Below, piece by piece: positions 1 to 9,303 of a stretch of 64,000 bases of DNA. The notes under the pieces are model-generated. The model was not told where the DNA came from. It saw only the letters and a program-made list of their open reading frames with translations, and searched no databases. The position numbers were made by a program, and so were the translations under genes. Within the stretch, counting starts at the first letter, position 1; the number at the start of each line of letters is the position of its first letter. The DNA comes from Plasmopara viticola (Eukaryota > Oomycota > Peronosporomycetes > Peronosporales > Peronosporaceae). Location of the stretch: NCBI GenBank assembly GCA_001695595.3, contig MBPM02000029.1, forward strand, positions 539,501 to 603,500. The letters run 5' to 3'.

Positions 1-297
1 CCCGACCTAAATCGGAAATCCTTGATTTTAAAAAAGCGGTTCTTTTTCCAGAATGGATTACGGAAAGAAACCGAAAAATAAACCAAAGAAGAGAGTCCGA
101 GTACTCTCCAGGAGGCCATTGAAGTTGCCTCCAGTTTCGAGTCTGCCCCCTACTTGGGCTGGACAAATCATATGTTGACCAAGTCATTCAAAAGGCACCA
201 ACATAATCAGGCTATCGTGCGAACAAGTCACGACTTCAGAAACAATAGCTTTTAAAAAAGAGGAATGTGGATCCACAAGTGGACTCAATCGGCAACG

Positions 298-339
298 TGT
301 AACATCTGTGGCGTTGACGACCACATATCACCGCAATGT
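298..339 (+). pseudogene. gag CCHC zinc knuckle of the Gypsy element
   Basis: A 14-codon stretch reads C-X2-C-X4-H-X4-C (CNICGVDDHISPQC), the retroviral/retrotransposon nucleocapsid zinc knuckle that binds the element RNA. It lies in a short open stretch (265-477), upstream of the RT as expected for gag. The rest of gag is not recognisable. Confidence 0.7.
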
Positions 340-1214
340 ATCGCTCTATCGCTCTTAAAGGCAAGGAAGCGACTCGTTATATTAGAGGCGCACTATATGC
401 TATCTTCGAAGCAGAAGCTCAAGCTTTTAAAGACGATAACCATAAGAAACCCGTCTCTTCATCGACAATGCATCTAGTCTTGACGGAGTATCCAAAGACT
501 TGGTAGCGACTTAAGCTCGAAGCAATCGAGGTTGAGACTATGCTAGTCGACCTTGATTACGACCAGGTTGTTCACCACCCCCGGCGAACGGTGCACACGA
601 AGTTGCAGATACTACTACATCGGGAACATTCCAAGTCATGCCCGTTTCTGAAAATAAGGATGCTATCATTAGCATGATGTGGCTTCGTGAGCAAAATCTA
701 GATATCAACTTGACTACAGGAAGCATGTCTCCTTGCATCAACACAAAGCACCACGCGGCAGTTCGATCTAATCCTCATATTCAACGTACGTCCAGATGAA
801 CGGCTGGACAACGCAAGGCTTGTATCAATCAGAGCCGCGAGATAATCGATAATTATTGACAACAAGGCCACCACAGCCGTCAAGAAATGACGCAGCTGAT
901 TACTTCTCACCAAGTTTTGATGATGTTGCGTCACGACAAAGACTTTGAAGCTGTCTTTGTCATCAACCCCCATAATTCTGAAAAGGCTGAGCGTTTCAAG
1001 AATCAAGGATTAGAATCGCTTAAGGAAATCCAGCGTATAGAATGCTGCGTAAGTAAGTATTTTGCACAAAGCTTCCACCTCAAGTATGGGAAGGAATTGA
1101 GCTTGAAGTTTTCCTCAAGCCTGGTACCAAATCATTATCCGTCAAATAATGGCGACAGAGTCCTGGACAGCACAGGACAGTCCAAGAATAGACCAAAGAG
1201 ATGGTGCATATAGA

Positions 1215-1700
1215 CATCTTTTGACCAAGTACGTTTGCCTTTTCGGCTCCAGCGAGTGTGTCAAGAAGCCTGTAGGTTGGCGCATTGTGCACGATTATCG
1301 TCAGCTAAATTTAGCGACAAGCTTGCCGGCAACATTAATGCCACGTAAGAAAGACGCTTTCGGCGCGGTTGAATTGCGTGATTCAAATATCTCATCAACC
1401 GGTTTTTACAACTCCAGATGGTCCATTAGAATATCTTTTCACTCTCATGGGACGAAGCGGAAGCCCGGATTCGTTTGACCAGCTCCTGCGGCAAGTCTTT
1501 TAAGATTTGAGAGATGTTATGATAATCTACTTTGACGAAATTCACGCGTCTATATATAGTGAAGATGTCGCAGACCATGTAAGGGCTTTAGACTGTGTAC
1601 TAGAATGGTGTGAAGAACAGAATTTTTACATCAAGTTGTCAAGGTTTCACTCCTGCGCGGATAAAGACAAATGCCTAGGCAACTTCGTCGGATGAAAAGG
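1215..1700 (+). pseudogene. Gypsy reverse transcriptase remnant with mutated active site
   Basis: Around 1264-1310 the frame reads KKPVGWRIVHDYRQLN, matching the finger-domain motif (K-x-G-x-WR-x-x-xDYRxLN) of Ty3/Gypsy RT. The palm motif appears at 1528-1539 as YFDE instead of the catalytic YxDD, followed by the expected helix and an FLG-like motif (CLGNFVG) near 1672-1692. The second catalytic Asp is replaced by Glu and the frame shifts between the two motifs, so the enzyme is inactive. Roughly 70 residues between the motifs are missing or unreadable. Confidence 0.8.
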
Positions 1701-1935
1701 CGTTCGAATGGACCCCGACAAGATTAAGATTATCGCAGATTGGCCTATTTAAACGACAAACAAGCAAATCAAGTGCTTCTTACGCACGTCTATGTCTCAA
1801 GGTTTTGCAAAGGCATTTCGCAATTTGCAGGACCACTCTACGACAGTATTGTGAAAAAAATGTCTTCGAGAAGCGATCAAGCTCTCGAACGATCAGTTAC
1901 GCTGCTTCATCCACCTCAAGCGTCGATTGACCTTT

Positions 1936-2300
1936 CCACCCGCTTTAAGTCTTCCAAACTTTCTGAAACCATTCGATGTACATATGGACGCCTCGAATTT
2001 TACGATAGGGGTTTCTTGTTTTAAAAGAGGGAGAGCAAGAGAAATAATTGCTTTGACTGGTCGGAAGATGAAACTAGCCGAGTTGAAGTGCCCTGTTCGT
2101 GAGCAAGAGCTCCTTGCAATTATGCATGTGCTTTAAGTATATCGTGTGCATCGTTTCGATCGACCATTCACGATCGAAACGGATCACAAAAGTATTAAGA
2201 TGATCTTACTATAAATCGCAGAGATGTTCGATGGCTTAATGAGCTTGCTGAAATCCAGCTTCTGTTCAAATCGATTTCACACCGTGGCTGATGCACTGTC
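1936..2300 (+). pseudogene. Gypsy RNase H remnant
   Basis: The frame from about 1927 to 2136 reads FDVHMDASNFTIGVS, later ending EQELLAIMHVL. These correspond to the first catalytic Asp (TDAS-x-xAIG) and the catalytic Glu helix (E-x-ELLAIVHAL) of Gypsy RNase H. The next motif, TDHKSIK, is visible just after a stop at 2134-2136 (about 2180-2200). The domain is contiguous with the RT remnant upstream and the integrase remnant downstream. Confidence 0.78.
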
Positions 2301-2599
2301 ACGCAAACCGGCATTCTAAGTAAAGCTGCCCAGTTTAGCTTGCAAAACTTCTGGAAGCGGCTACGAACCGCGAGATCGTGGCGATAATCAAGACGAACAA
2401 GGTCACAATCGATCAAACTGCAAAGACGATGTATGCGTGGAATAGAGAACTACAGCACATCATCAATACGCTTGAAAAGGAGATGATGTACCGAATTACC
2501 CATTGCAGTATAAAATTTTGCATTATTAAACTGGCGAAGATGAGACGCCACGACTACGCACTCCAGATGGATAAGATATGAATATCGCATCATTTGTGA

Positions 2600-3260
2600 G
2601 AACCATGATTCTGTATCGACAGGCCACCAAGAATTTGCAAGACGTATCTGGCCGTGCGTCAAAAGGACTACTGGCCAAAAATGACGATATACATCCAGCT
2701 CTATATCAACACATGCGAAATATGTCACCGCAACAAGGCTAGGTAGACTAAACCACCAGAATTGCTTCAGTCTTTGGATATTTCAAAGGACAGATGTGTC
2801 GAGATTTTAATGGGCTTCATCGTGTCTCTACCAGAAACCAAAAGTGGGTCATGGTGATTGTTGATCGCTTAACATAAAGAGCCATATTCATCGCTACGTA
2901 GACAATGGACAATACTGCAGACCTTGCAAAGGTCGATATGAAGAAATATATGAAGAATCATGACATACCAAAGACCGTTGTGTCCGACTGAGACACTAAG
3001 TTCACATCCAAGTTATGACAAGCAATCATGTCTGCTGTAGAAACGCAACACAGTTTGGACTCGGCTTTCAGGCCGCAAACGGATGGACAAACGGAAGAGT
3101 CGACGTTCTACCTCCGAGGTGTCGTCAACTCAGCACAAAGTGATAAGGATGACTTTGGCATTTGACTGAGAAAGCCTATAATTGACGCGTACACTCTACA
3201 ATTGGAATGTCACCGTTCGAAGTGGATCTACGATATGTTCCTTATATGCCGGATAATATA
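2600..3260 (+). pseudogene. Gypsy integrase remnant
   Basis: Near 2689-2745 the frame reads YIQLYINTCEICHRNKA, the second half of the HHCC zinc-binding domain. The core follows: MGFIVSLPETK then WVMVIVDRLT (about 2805-2875), then a degraded copy of the SDRDPRFTS motif with a stop in place of Arg (about 2985-3010), then RPQTDGQTEE at about 3070-3100 and STIGMSPFEV at about 3195-3225. These are the canonical Ty3/Gypsy integrase landmarks. Several stops and frame changes show that it is dead. Confidence 0.85.
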
Positions 3261-3783
3261 GCACCGGATCCAGAATTTTATAAGCTGGAAAAATCAGCAC
3301 AAGAGTTTCTACTACGTCAAGAAACGTTACTTTAGGTCGCCACAAGCCCCGCGCGGTTGAGCGAAGCCTAAAAGCACATGAAGTACTATCATGATTTTAG
3401 ACTTACAAGTTGGTGATATGGTGATTTAAGACGGCAAGAATTTGGATGTCCGCCACAAGGGTTTTGCTCAGTCAAAGAAACTCACGCCAAGACATATTGA
3501 CCCATTCCCGATCGTGAAGAGAGTCTCGCGAGACTCTAATGAATTAGAACGTTATTACTATTATAATTTTGAGCATCGTTTTCATCACGAAGCATGTAGA
3601 CATGTGCACAGCATCGCTATCAGCATCTCTTACGGCGCATTCTTGTCGATTGACATATTTAAATCGACATGCAGCAAGCTTACCCCAGTGTTTCACCCTT
3701 CACTGTTGAAGTCGTATCGCGAGAACCCCAAAAGTCGGCAAAGATGAAAAAGGTCATGTTGGGCGATGGCTTTAAAGGGAAAC

Positions 3784-3900
3784 TCGTTGATGCCGTAATT
3801 GGATATTGTAAATACAGATAAAATTTACAGTATAAAGTTTCGTGGCTTGGTAAAACCAAGAATATATTTGCTTAAGAGCCCGTGAAGAATCGAAAGGAGA
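3784..3900 (+). pseudogene. C-terminal chromodomain remnant of the Gypsy element
   Basis: After a recognisable VFHPSLLKSY motif (about 3690-3720, the end of integrase) the frame continues with NLQYKVSWLGKTKN and EPVKN, matching the LQYLVKWKGY...WEPEENL core of a chromodomain. Two in-frame stops interrupt it. Chromovirus chromodomains are thought to guide integration to particular chromatin. Confidence 0.65.
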
Positions 3901-3925
3901 TTTGCGGACTCATCGACCTTTAATG

Positions 3926-5266
3926 GGAATAAAAGAAATGAACACTATCTTTCAAATAGGTACCTTTTTGTATGGAGGTCAAGTGACGTAACCGTCGTCA
4001 ACGACAACGGCTTTTACGCGAAACAATTAAAATATTCTCAAAACACATATGCATTAGTACTATCCATAAGTATCAGCAATTATACAATTCCGACCGAATC
4101 CAGTTTCAGATGTAATCATAAGGAATCAAATGGCCTTATTGGCTAAAAAAAATCTAGGATGTGTAAATGGCCAGATGGAATGATTGTCATCGTATAGGCG
4201 ACCACCTAAATGTCCGGATCTCAAAGCAGACGTCAAATTTGTCGAATTAGAATTACATCCTACGACTAGTAGGGATGTGTTTAGCCTTACTAGTCTCATT
4301 TTGATGATTACCTCTAGTACGTCACTAGACCATTGCAAGAAGTATTGCACAAGGTGTTTCCCATGGCTGCACGTCCAACGTGTCGCGCATTTGGATACAG
4401 TATCTTATGCACCGCAGCTCGCTTTCCTTGTAAGGCGCGTCCAGACCGCACTCTTGTCCACCATTGATTATGTCAGTGAAGATTGCAAAGCCGTAAATTT
4501 GGACACGACGTCGTGCATTATGCGTCCAGCGTTAGAGGTCAGTATCAGAGCGCAATTATCTGTGTGACAGTCGTATCAGTTGCGGAAATGTCAGATTCGC
4601 AGAAGAGGTTATGCCAAGAGCATCGCCAGGTGCACTCTTAGGATAGCTGAATAGGACCACGATCATTTTAGCGACGGTCAGGGGCGCACGTGTGCGTTGT
4701 ATTGTCACAATACTGCCACGCATTGTCTGTATCCAGAGCATACTTCTCGGTTGCTCTATAGTTGCAGCTCTAGTGAGCAGTCTGAACCAAAGAGGCTTAC
4801 AAGTCGCGCATGTCGTTTACGTCGTTGCTAGCATTGGCGAACTTCGTGTATTTGTTAGCGGCGTCTATTAAGCCATTGCAATTATATAGCAACAAAGAAC
4901 AACCCGCGAAAGCGATTCCGATCGAGAGAACGATTAAATCTTGACCGGCTCGCTAAAAACGACGCCAGAAAAGGAGTCTCAGTCAGCTTCGTGTCTTGAA
5001 ATACTTCACAAATAAAATAAGCAGAGCCTACGCACAAGATGTGCATTGCTGCAAAAATTCCAACGCTTATCATTTTTCAATGCTAATGGCTTGCTGATGG
5101 CTTGTCGAAGATCAACCGCTTCGGGTGGGTGGATGAGGACACAAACATCACGGCAAATTAAATTTTTCTCCATGTCATACCACAAAGTAAGACACAGCCT
5201 TACTGGTCATCATTTTTAGAAAAAATCCTCGGCAATCACGTCTAATTAGCGAAAGCGACGCTAAGC
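3926..5266. other. Stretch without a recognisable gene; contains repeat D copy 1
   Basis: The region follows the dead Gypsy element and may include its decayed 3' LTR, but no matching 5' LTR is in the window to prove it. A 127-codon open frame at 4184-4567 has no recognisable domain. The only structure I can support is the D repeat (4485-4835), shared with 7707-8060. Confidence 0.5.
4485..4835 (+). repeat. Dispersed repeat D, copy 1
   Basis: This stretch aligns by eye with 7707-8060 in the same orientation. Both contain GAGCGCAAT, a GTTGC(A/G)(A/G)AAATGTCAG block, a shared AATAGGACCACGATCAT core, GGGGCGCACGT and a GTCTGA(A/G)CCAAA block in the same order. I see no conserved reading frame shared by both copies. 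It is probably a fragment of an older mobile element or LTR. Confidence 0.65.
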
Positions 5267-5278
5267 TAATCAGCCCAA
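5267..5278. repeat. Target-site duplication, left copy (3' side of LINE)
   Basis: The 12 bases TAATCAGCCCAA occur here, directly abutting the tandem-repeat tail of the LINE. They recur exactly at 6428-6439 at the other end of the element. A perfect direct repeat at exactly the two element boundaries is the signature of target-primed reverse transcription. Confidence 0.85.
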
Positions 5279-5297
5279 TGTAATGTAATGTAATGTA

Positions 5298-6080
5298 TTA
5301 CGTTATCGCGTTGCCAAGGTATGCACGTGCTAGGCTCAGTCTGGCTAGTCCACGGCATAGAGTGGTGTCCGCATACGTCGAGTCTCGTTCGGCGGGCAGT
5401 GCATCCAGCACCGAGGTCGTATGGGTCTTCCATTTCTTTCGGTCTTGTGCAAGGGTACGTACCACTTCGAGGTCTTGTGCTGTCCGGAGTCGAAAGCCGG
5501 AGCCACGGGAAACAAGATTGTGGTCGAGTGTCGAGGGGAGCGTGGTGCGGGGACGTCCGCGCCATTTTGCTGCGGTGGAGAAGAAGTAGGCACGCATCTG
5601 GAGGTTAGCTGGAATGTCGGGATAGCGGCGAAGTACATGGCCAAACAGGCGCCAGCGAGCTTGTGTCAGTCGTAGTCTCAGCGGCCGCTCATCACAGAGG
5701 TCGTAGAGTCTTGCATTCGAAATGGGTCGGGGTAGCGATAGCCAAGAGCGTAGCGAAGCTGGCGGCGATGGAAACTCTCGAGGCCGTGGAGCTCTGACTT
5801 GGTAAGAGCCCAGTTGTACAGCAGAATCGGTAGAACGTAGGTGTTGTACAATCGAATGCGTGTCTTGGGTGAGATGAACGTGGGGCGGAGCCAGACGGAC
5901 CAGAGGCGGTGGAGCGCGAGGGTGGCCTGGGACTTGCATCCGGATAGATCTTTAATATCGCCGAGGAGTGTTCCGAGCTTCTTAGTGTGGTGCCAGGTTT
6001 CTTCTCGGGATCGGGCGTGTCGAGTGGCGCCCGACGGGTTGCAGTGGCGGCGAATTTCGGTGACTTCGGTCTTGGCTTCG
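5298..6080 (-). pseudogene. LINE polyprotein C-terminal region, one frameshift
   Basis: A frame without ATG runs from about 6080 to 5680 and contains TWHHTKKLGTLLGD, SQATLALHRLW, YVLPILLYN and SFHRRQLRYALGY. These are typical of the post-RT region of APE-type LINEs, where the strand-annealing C-terminal part follows the fingers and palm. Near 5725 the frame shifts, and the homology continues as ISNARLYDL, ARWRLFGHVLRR, DIPANLQM and GRPRTTL down to the stop at about 5298. Apart from that one shift the coding stretch is open. No RT catalytic YADD-type motif remains, so the product could not copy itself. Confidence 0.8.
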
Positions 6081-6093
6081 TTTTTTTTTTAAG

Positions 6094-6272
6094 ATTAGAA
6101 GGAAGTCATCAATGCGGTGCTCACCTCTATCGTAGATCTTGGTTTCTCGGAGGCCAAGGATATCGACGCGGTAGCGCCGGAGATCTTCGGGGAGTGTTAC
6201 GTGCTTCTTGCGCTTCGAACCTAGAGAATTCACATTAAAGGAGCCAATCCGGATGCGGTTGGCGCGATTAAG
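6094..6272 (-). pseudogene. LINE AP-endonuclease N-terminal fragment
   Basis: The minus strand reads IRIGSFNVNSLG, then RRYRVDILGLRETK, which match the first two motifs of apurinic-like endonucleases of LINEs (N-x-N at the start and the QET/RET metal-binding motif). The family normally has Gln before the catalytic Glu (QETK); here it is Arg. The fragment ends within about 60 residues, at the A-tract junction, so the rest of the endonuclease is missing. Confidence 0.75.
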
Positions 6273-6427
6273 GGCGTGGAAGGGGGTTTGGCCTGGTGCT
6301 GGAGACCGTCGCGTCGAGGGTGAGACTCGTTAGAGACCTGCAGATGCCCGAGAGCACCTGCCCGAAGCGCGCGAGCATTAAGCCCCCGCGCTTGGAAGGA
6401 GGGCGTCACCCCAACCTTTTCCGAAAA

Positions 6428-6439
6428 TAATCAGCCCAA
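6428..6439. repeat. Target-site duplication, right copy (5' side of LINE)
   Basis: Exact second copy of TAATCAGCCCAA, immediately outside the 5' end of the minus-strand LINE; see the left copy at 5267-5278. Confidence 0.85.
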
Positions 6440-7222
6440 GTACCGTAAATAAGAACGTTCTCGATATACTGGATCTTCATAATTTGTAAAGAAAGAAGAA
6501 ATCACGATGTAATGTTTTAGTATTAAAAGAAAACCACAAAAAAGCTGCAGCGTAAACACGTGTATGGATACAAGGTTGACATTTAAAGACATGGCCATAA
6601 AGTGCAACACTCTAGTACAGTCAAACGGTGATTCTTATAATTAGGCGCTGCAAAGAAATTGAGCTACTATATGAAAGGGCCGTAATTCAGCAATTTGGCA
6701 GCTATTTTGGGGAAGGCTACCAGGCCAGCGGTGCACCTTCGTTATCAACTTTTTTTGAACAAGTGGCCGTATGGTTTTGATGGCATTGAAGACATGTATG
6801 CGACAGAGGGCACGTGGCGAGGTCTTTTGTGGACAAAAAGTCACTTTAATTCTTTATTTGGATAGAATAGAAAGCTTGAGCAAATAGCACCTTGCATAAA
6901 AATGTAAGCGGGCCGAGCCACTCGTTGCGACAAAGATGCGACTTGTTTTTGACATGAATTCGCAAGCATGCTGAAGACCACCCTATATTACATTCGAGAG
7001 AGCTTTAATATTACATGATTTCATTCCCTGTGTATTATTTGTAGAGCATTCTTGAAATGTCGCGGAAAGCCATAGCTAGAGCACAAAGTGCATTTTTACA
7101 AGGTTAAACTTGAAGATCATGTATATATGAGCTGAGCAATTGTTTTTTTTTTTCGCAAAGGATGGTTGACATGCATACCGCCGGTATGCTCAATTGAACG
7201 GTATACAAATAGAGGCAAGTAA

Positions 7223-7462
7223 TTAATAATACCGAAGCCAAATGTTCGGATGGCTCGAACTTATTTTCAGCCACATTTTCTTGTGGGCTTTTGAAACAGT
7301 TGCAGCAGCTGCTGTTAGTACTTCGATCAAGACCTTGACCTTTATCGCAGTCTCATAATTTGCTTCGTATGCGCCTTTGTTTTCTACGTCGTCGCCCAGT
7401 CCGTTGTAGTCGATGTAAGTTACGAAGCCGAGAAGGTCTTTGCCGTCATCCAAAACAGTCAC
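7223..7462 (-). pseudogene. Unrecognised short open frame, possible decayed secreted-protein fragment
   Basis: The frame gives 79 residues with biased, protein-like composition: an acidic start (VTVLDDGKDLLGF), a YIDYNGLGDD stretch, then an alanine-rich helix and a basic end. It has no ATG of its own. The same frame extends upstream for more than 20 codons with single stops (a TAG four codons before the open part). It looks like the C-terminal piece of a broken gene rather than random sequence. The start resembles C-terminal motifs of some Phytophthora secreted proteins, but I cannot assign a family. Confidence 0.25.
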
Positions 7463-7706
7463 TCGGGTACTCTAGATTTTAGTCGGGGTTTTCGTGTAAG
7501 TCGTGTTTCAAGGCTTGGCTTCGACCCGCTATTGCGTTAGACTGCGGGAAAGATTTGAGACTAGGCACGCATAAGGAAGAGAAGAAGGTTTAGTGGTCAT
7601 GGACAAATTACTGATGCTTTTCGACGCGACGGCTTTATATTTTTTTCAGGGCGTGCTTGACGTACTTATAAAATTGTTGATCAAAAGTGAGGCCAGAATC
7701 GCTCGG

Positions 7707-8060
7707 TAAAGATAGCGAGGCTGTGAATGTTACGTCGTCGTTATTGCGCGTCCAGCCTAAGGGGTCAGCCAGTACAAGTACGAGCCAGTACCAGAGCGCA
7801 ATCATATGAGTTTCAGTTGCAAAAATGTCAGGGTCGTAGAGGAGGTATAAGCCAAGACCTCGCCAGCATTATAGTAGGTGTGCTCTTAAGATTGCTGAAT
7901 AGGACCACGATCATATTAGCAACGAGCAGGGGCGCACGTAAACATTGTATTGTTTACACATTGTCCGTATCGCAAGCATACTCCTCGATTGTGTTAAAAT
8001 GTCGCTTCCATGGGCCGTCTGAGCCAAAAAAAGCCGCCAACTCGCGCTCGTCGCTCACGT
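7707..8060 (+). repeat. Dispersed repeat D, copy 2
   Basis: Same-orientation partner of 4485-4835, sharing the ordered blocks described there (AATAGGACCACGATCAT at about 7897-7914 is the clearest). The two copies lie on either side of the LINE insertion, about 3.2 kb apart. Confidence 0.65.
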
Positions 8061-8412
8061 CGTTGCCAATCGAAAAAGAACAATTTCACATGTGAAAAGG
8101 GAGAGCAAGATGTCGATAGTGAAGGTGGTAATAGCTGGTTGTGAAATGTAAATGCGATCTGACGATCACGATGACTGCCCAAATTCCAGGAATCAGATAG
8201 TTTCTAATATATCAAATGCAAATCGGCACAAATATCGATGCGGTGCGCAGAATTTACACAGCGTAAATACACAGTACGTTCATGTTAAAGTGTGTCCATC
8301 GATTTACTGTATTTACGGGATCTTGAGAAGATACGTTAGGGGATAGGACACACGCCAACAGAAGGTGGGGTGGGCGCTCAACAAAAAGTGGTGACATGCT
8401 TTTCTGGCTCTA

Positions 8413-8616
8413 TTAGCTGTCTGAATTTAAGACAAAATGTAGATCATATTGGAGGAGTACATTTAGTCCCGAATGCAATTGGCGTTCCTCAACGTTCACT
8501 TCACTGACACCATCATCGTCAGAAATGCGGGCACGGACCTCGCCATTGCCAAGTGCACCTATTGTTAATGTTACTGTGGACAAGAAGCTCTTACAGAATA
8601 CTCTCAACGCTCGCAT
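8413..8616 (-). CDS. Small open frame with signal-peptide-like N-terminus (uncertain)
   Basis: The 67-codon frame starts with ATG at 8614-8616. Residues 1-25 resemble a secretion signal: a short basic n-region (MRALR), a hydrophobic stretch with Leu, Val and Thr, and a small-residue cleavage area. They are followed by an acidic, disordered-looking segment containing DDD and, at about residues 43-46, EERQ. A signal peptide followed by an EER-type motif recalls the N-terminus of oomycete RxLR-class effectors, but a clear RxLR is missing and the C-terminal domain is very short. It could be a decayed effector N-terminus or chance; evidence is weak. Confidence 0.22.
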   Translation of the reverse strand: MRALRVFCKSFLSTVTLTIGALGNGEVRARISDDDGVSEVNVEERQLHSGLNVLLQYDLHFVLNSDS

Positions 8617-9155
8617 TTAGGCTCTCCCTATTTCAGGCACAAATGGTAAATAAAAAGGGACGTAGAAGAAATATGGACCACCTTCGATGGTAGTAATTAA
8701 AATGGTCTTTGTTTTGCGTGAAAAACTGAATAACGAAGAGACACTGTTGTAACGTCACTGCTTCTTGTCTGTTCCACCGCATTACCATGTGAAAAATGTT
8801 CCTCCTGGAACCCTTTATACATGTTACAATGCTAATTTATTCCGTTTGTAGCCTGTTTCCTCGCCATACGAATTGACTGACAGTTTTGGTGCATTTACAC
8901 CCATTCAGTTACTGACCTGAGCTTCACTATCTGTTCGCACGATGCTAGCATACCTGAGTAAGTATGGCGAGCACTTAATAAGATTCTGTTACCAATCTTC
9001 CGTGAACGGTAAGAAAATATGTCGCAGAAGATGTTTTCAAATCTCGATTCACATTACTTGTCGATATAGACGAAATACTGCATTTTGTAAGCACAGCCGA
9101 GCAAACGTGAGGTACCAAGTCAAAAAACCTTGATCTGCAATTTTTCCAATGGAAT

Positions 9156-9171
9156 TGTCATTCTGCAATTT
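9156..9171 (+). promoter_or_regulatory. Oomycete Inr+FPR core promoter of H+-ATPase 1
   Basis: TGTCATTCTGCAATTT matches the oomycete core promoter consensus GCTCATTYYNCAWTTT at 14 of 16 positions. Transcription is expected to start at the CA of TCATT (about 9159-9160), giving a 5' leader of about 145 bases before the ATG at 9304. The shared block TCTGCAATTTCCAGAC is also present upstream of the second ATPase gene at the equivalent place, which supports it being functional. Confidence 0.7.
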
Positions 9172-9303
9172 CCAGACAACTGCTGACGTCCGGGTTCTTA
9201 TTCGTCGTCGTCCGTTTCCAATTGAGTGACTTGTTGAAAACACTGTAACGGTCAATTTGTCAACGGGCCTTTGGACAACGTACGATACCAACGACTTTCC
9301 ATC

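Larger units (their letters stand above)
1..3925 (+). mobile_element. Degenerate Ty3/Gypsy chromovirus-like retrotransposon
   Basis: Reading the plus strand across frames recovers the standard order of a Ty3/Gypsy polyprotein: a CCHC zinc knuckle, a protease-to-RT stretch, reverse transcriptase, RNase H, an integrase zinc-binding region and core, and a C-terminal chromodomain. This order (RT and RNase H before integrase) is the Gypsy order, not the Copia order, and the terminal chromodomain places it with the chromoviruses. Stops and frameshifts break it in every domain, so it cannot be autonomous. The 5' LTR is not visible because the window begins inside the element, and no 3' LTR could be matched downstream. 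Confidence 0.88.
5279..6427 (-). mobile_element. Internally deleted APE-type LINE (non-LTR retroposon)
   Basis: On the minus strand the element starts near 6427 with a GC-rich 5' region. It runs through the N-terminus of an AP-like endonuclease (6094-6272) and then jumps directly to the C-terminal part of the LINE polyprotein (5298-6080). It ends in a short tandem-repeat tail of about four ACATT units (5278-5297). A 10-base A tract (minus strand; 6081-6090) sits exactly at the jump, so the reverse transcriptase core is absent. It is flanked by a perfect 12-bp target-site duplication, so this shortened form is what inserted: it was probably mobilised in trans by a full-length LINE. GC content is visibly higher than in the surrounding dead retroelements, consistent with a younger insertion. 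Confidence 0.88.
6440..9150. other. Gene-poor stretch between the LINE and ATPase 1
   Basis: No intact gene is recognisable. The stretch holds the second D repeat (7707-8060) and two short minus-strand open frames that could be relics of secreted proteins (7223-7462 and 8413-8616, listed separately). The last few hundred bases belong to the upstream region of H+-ATPase 1. Confidence 0.5.

Noticed and set aside
4184..4567. 127-codon open frame as a gene
   Set aside because: No recognisable domain, it overlaps the D repeat, and the frame is not conserved in the second D copy.
5293..5675. Overlapping GC-rich plus-strand open frames
   Set aside because: They are antisense shadows of the LINE coding region, whose minus-strand protein motifs are clear.
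9271..9303. Upstream extension of ATPase 1 from a TTG codon
   Set aside because: The first ATG at 9304 gives the same length and N-terminal alignment as the paralogue, and eukaryotic TTG starts are not expected. The extension lies in the 5' leader.
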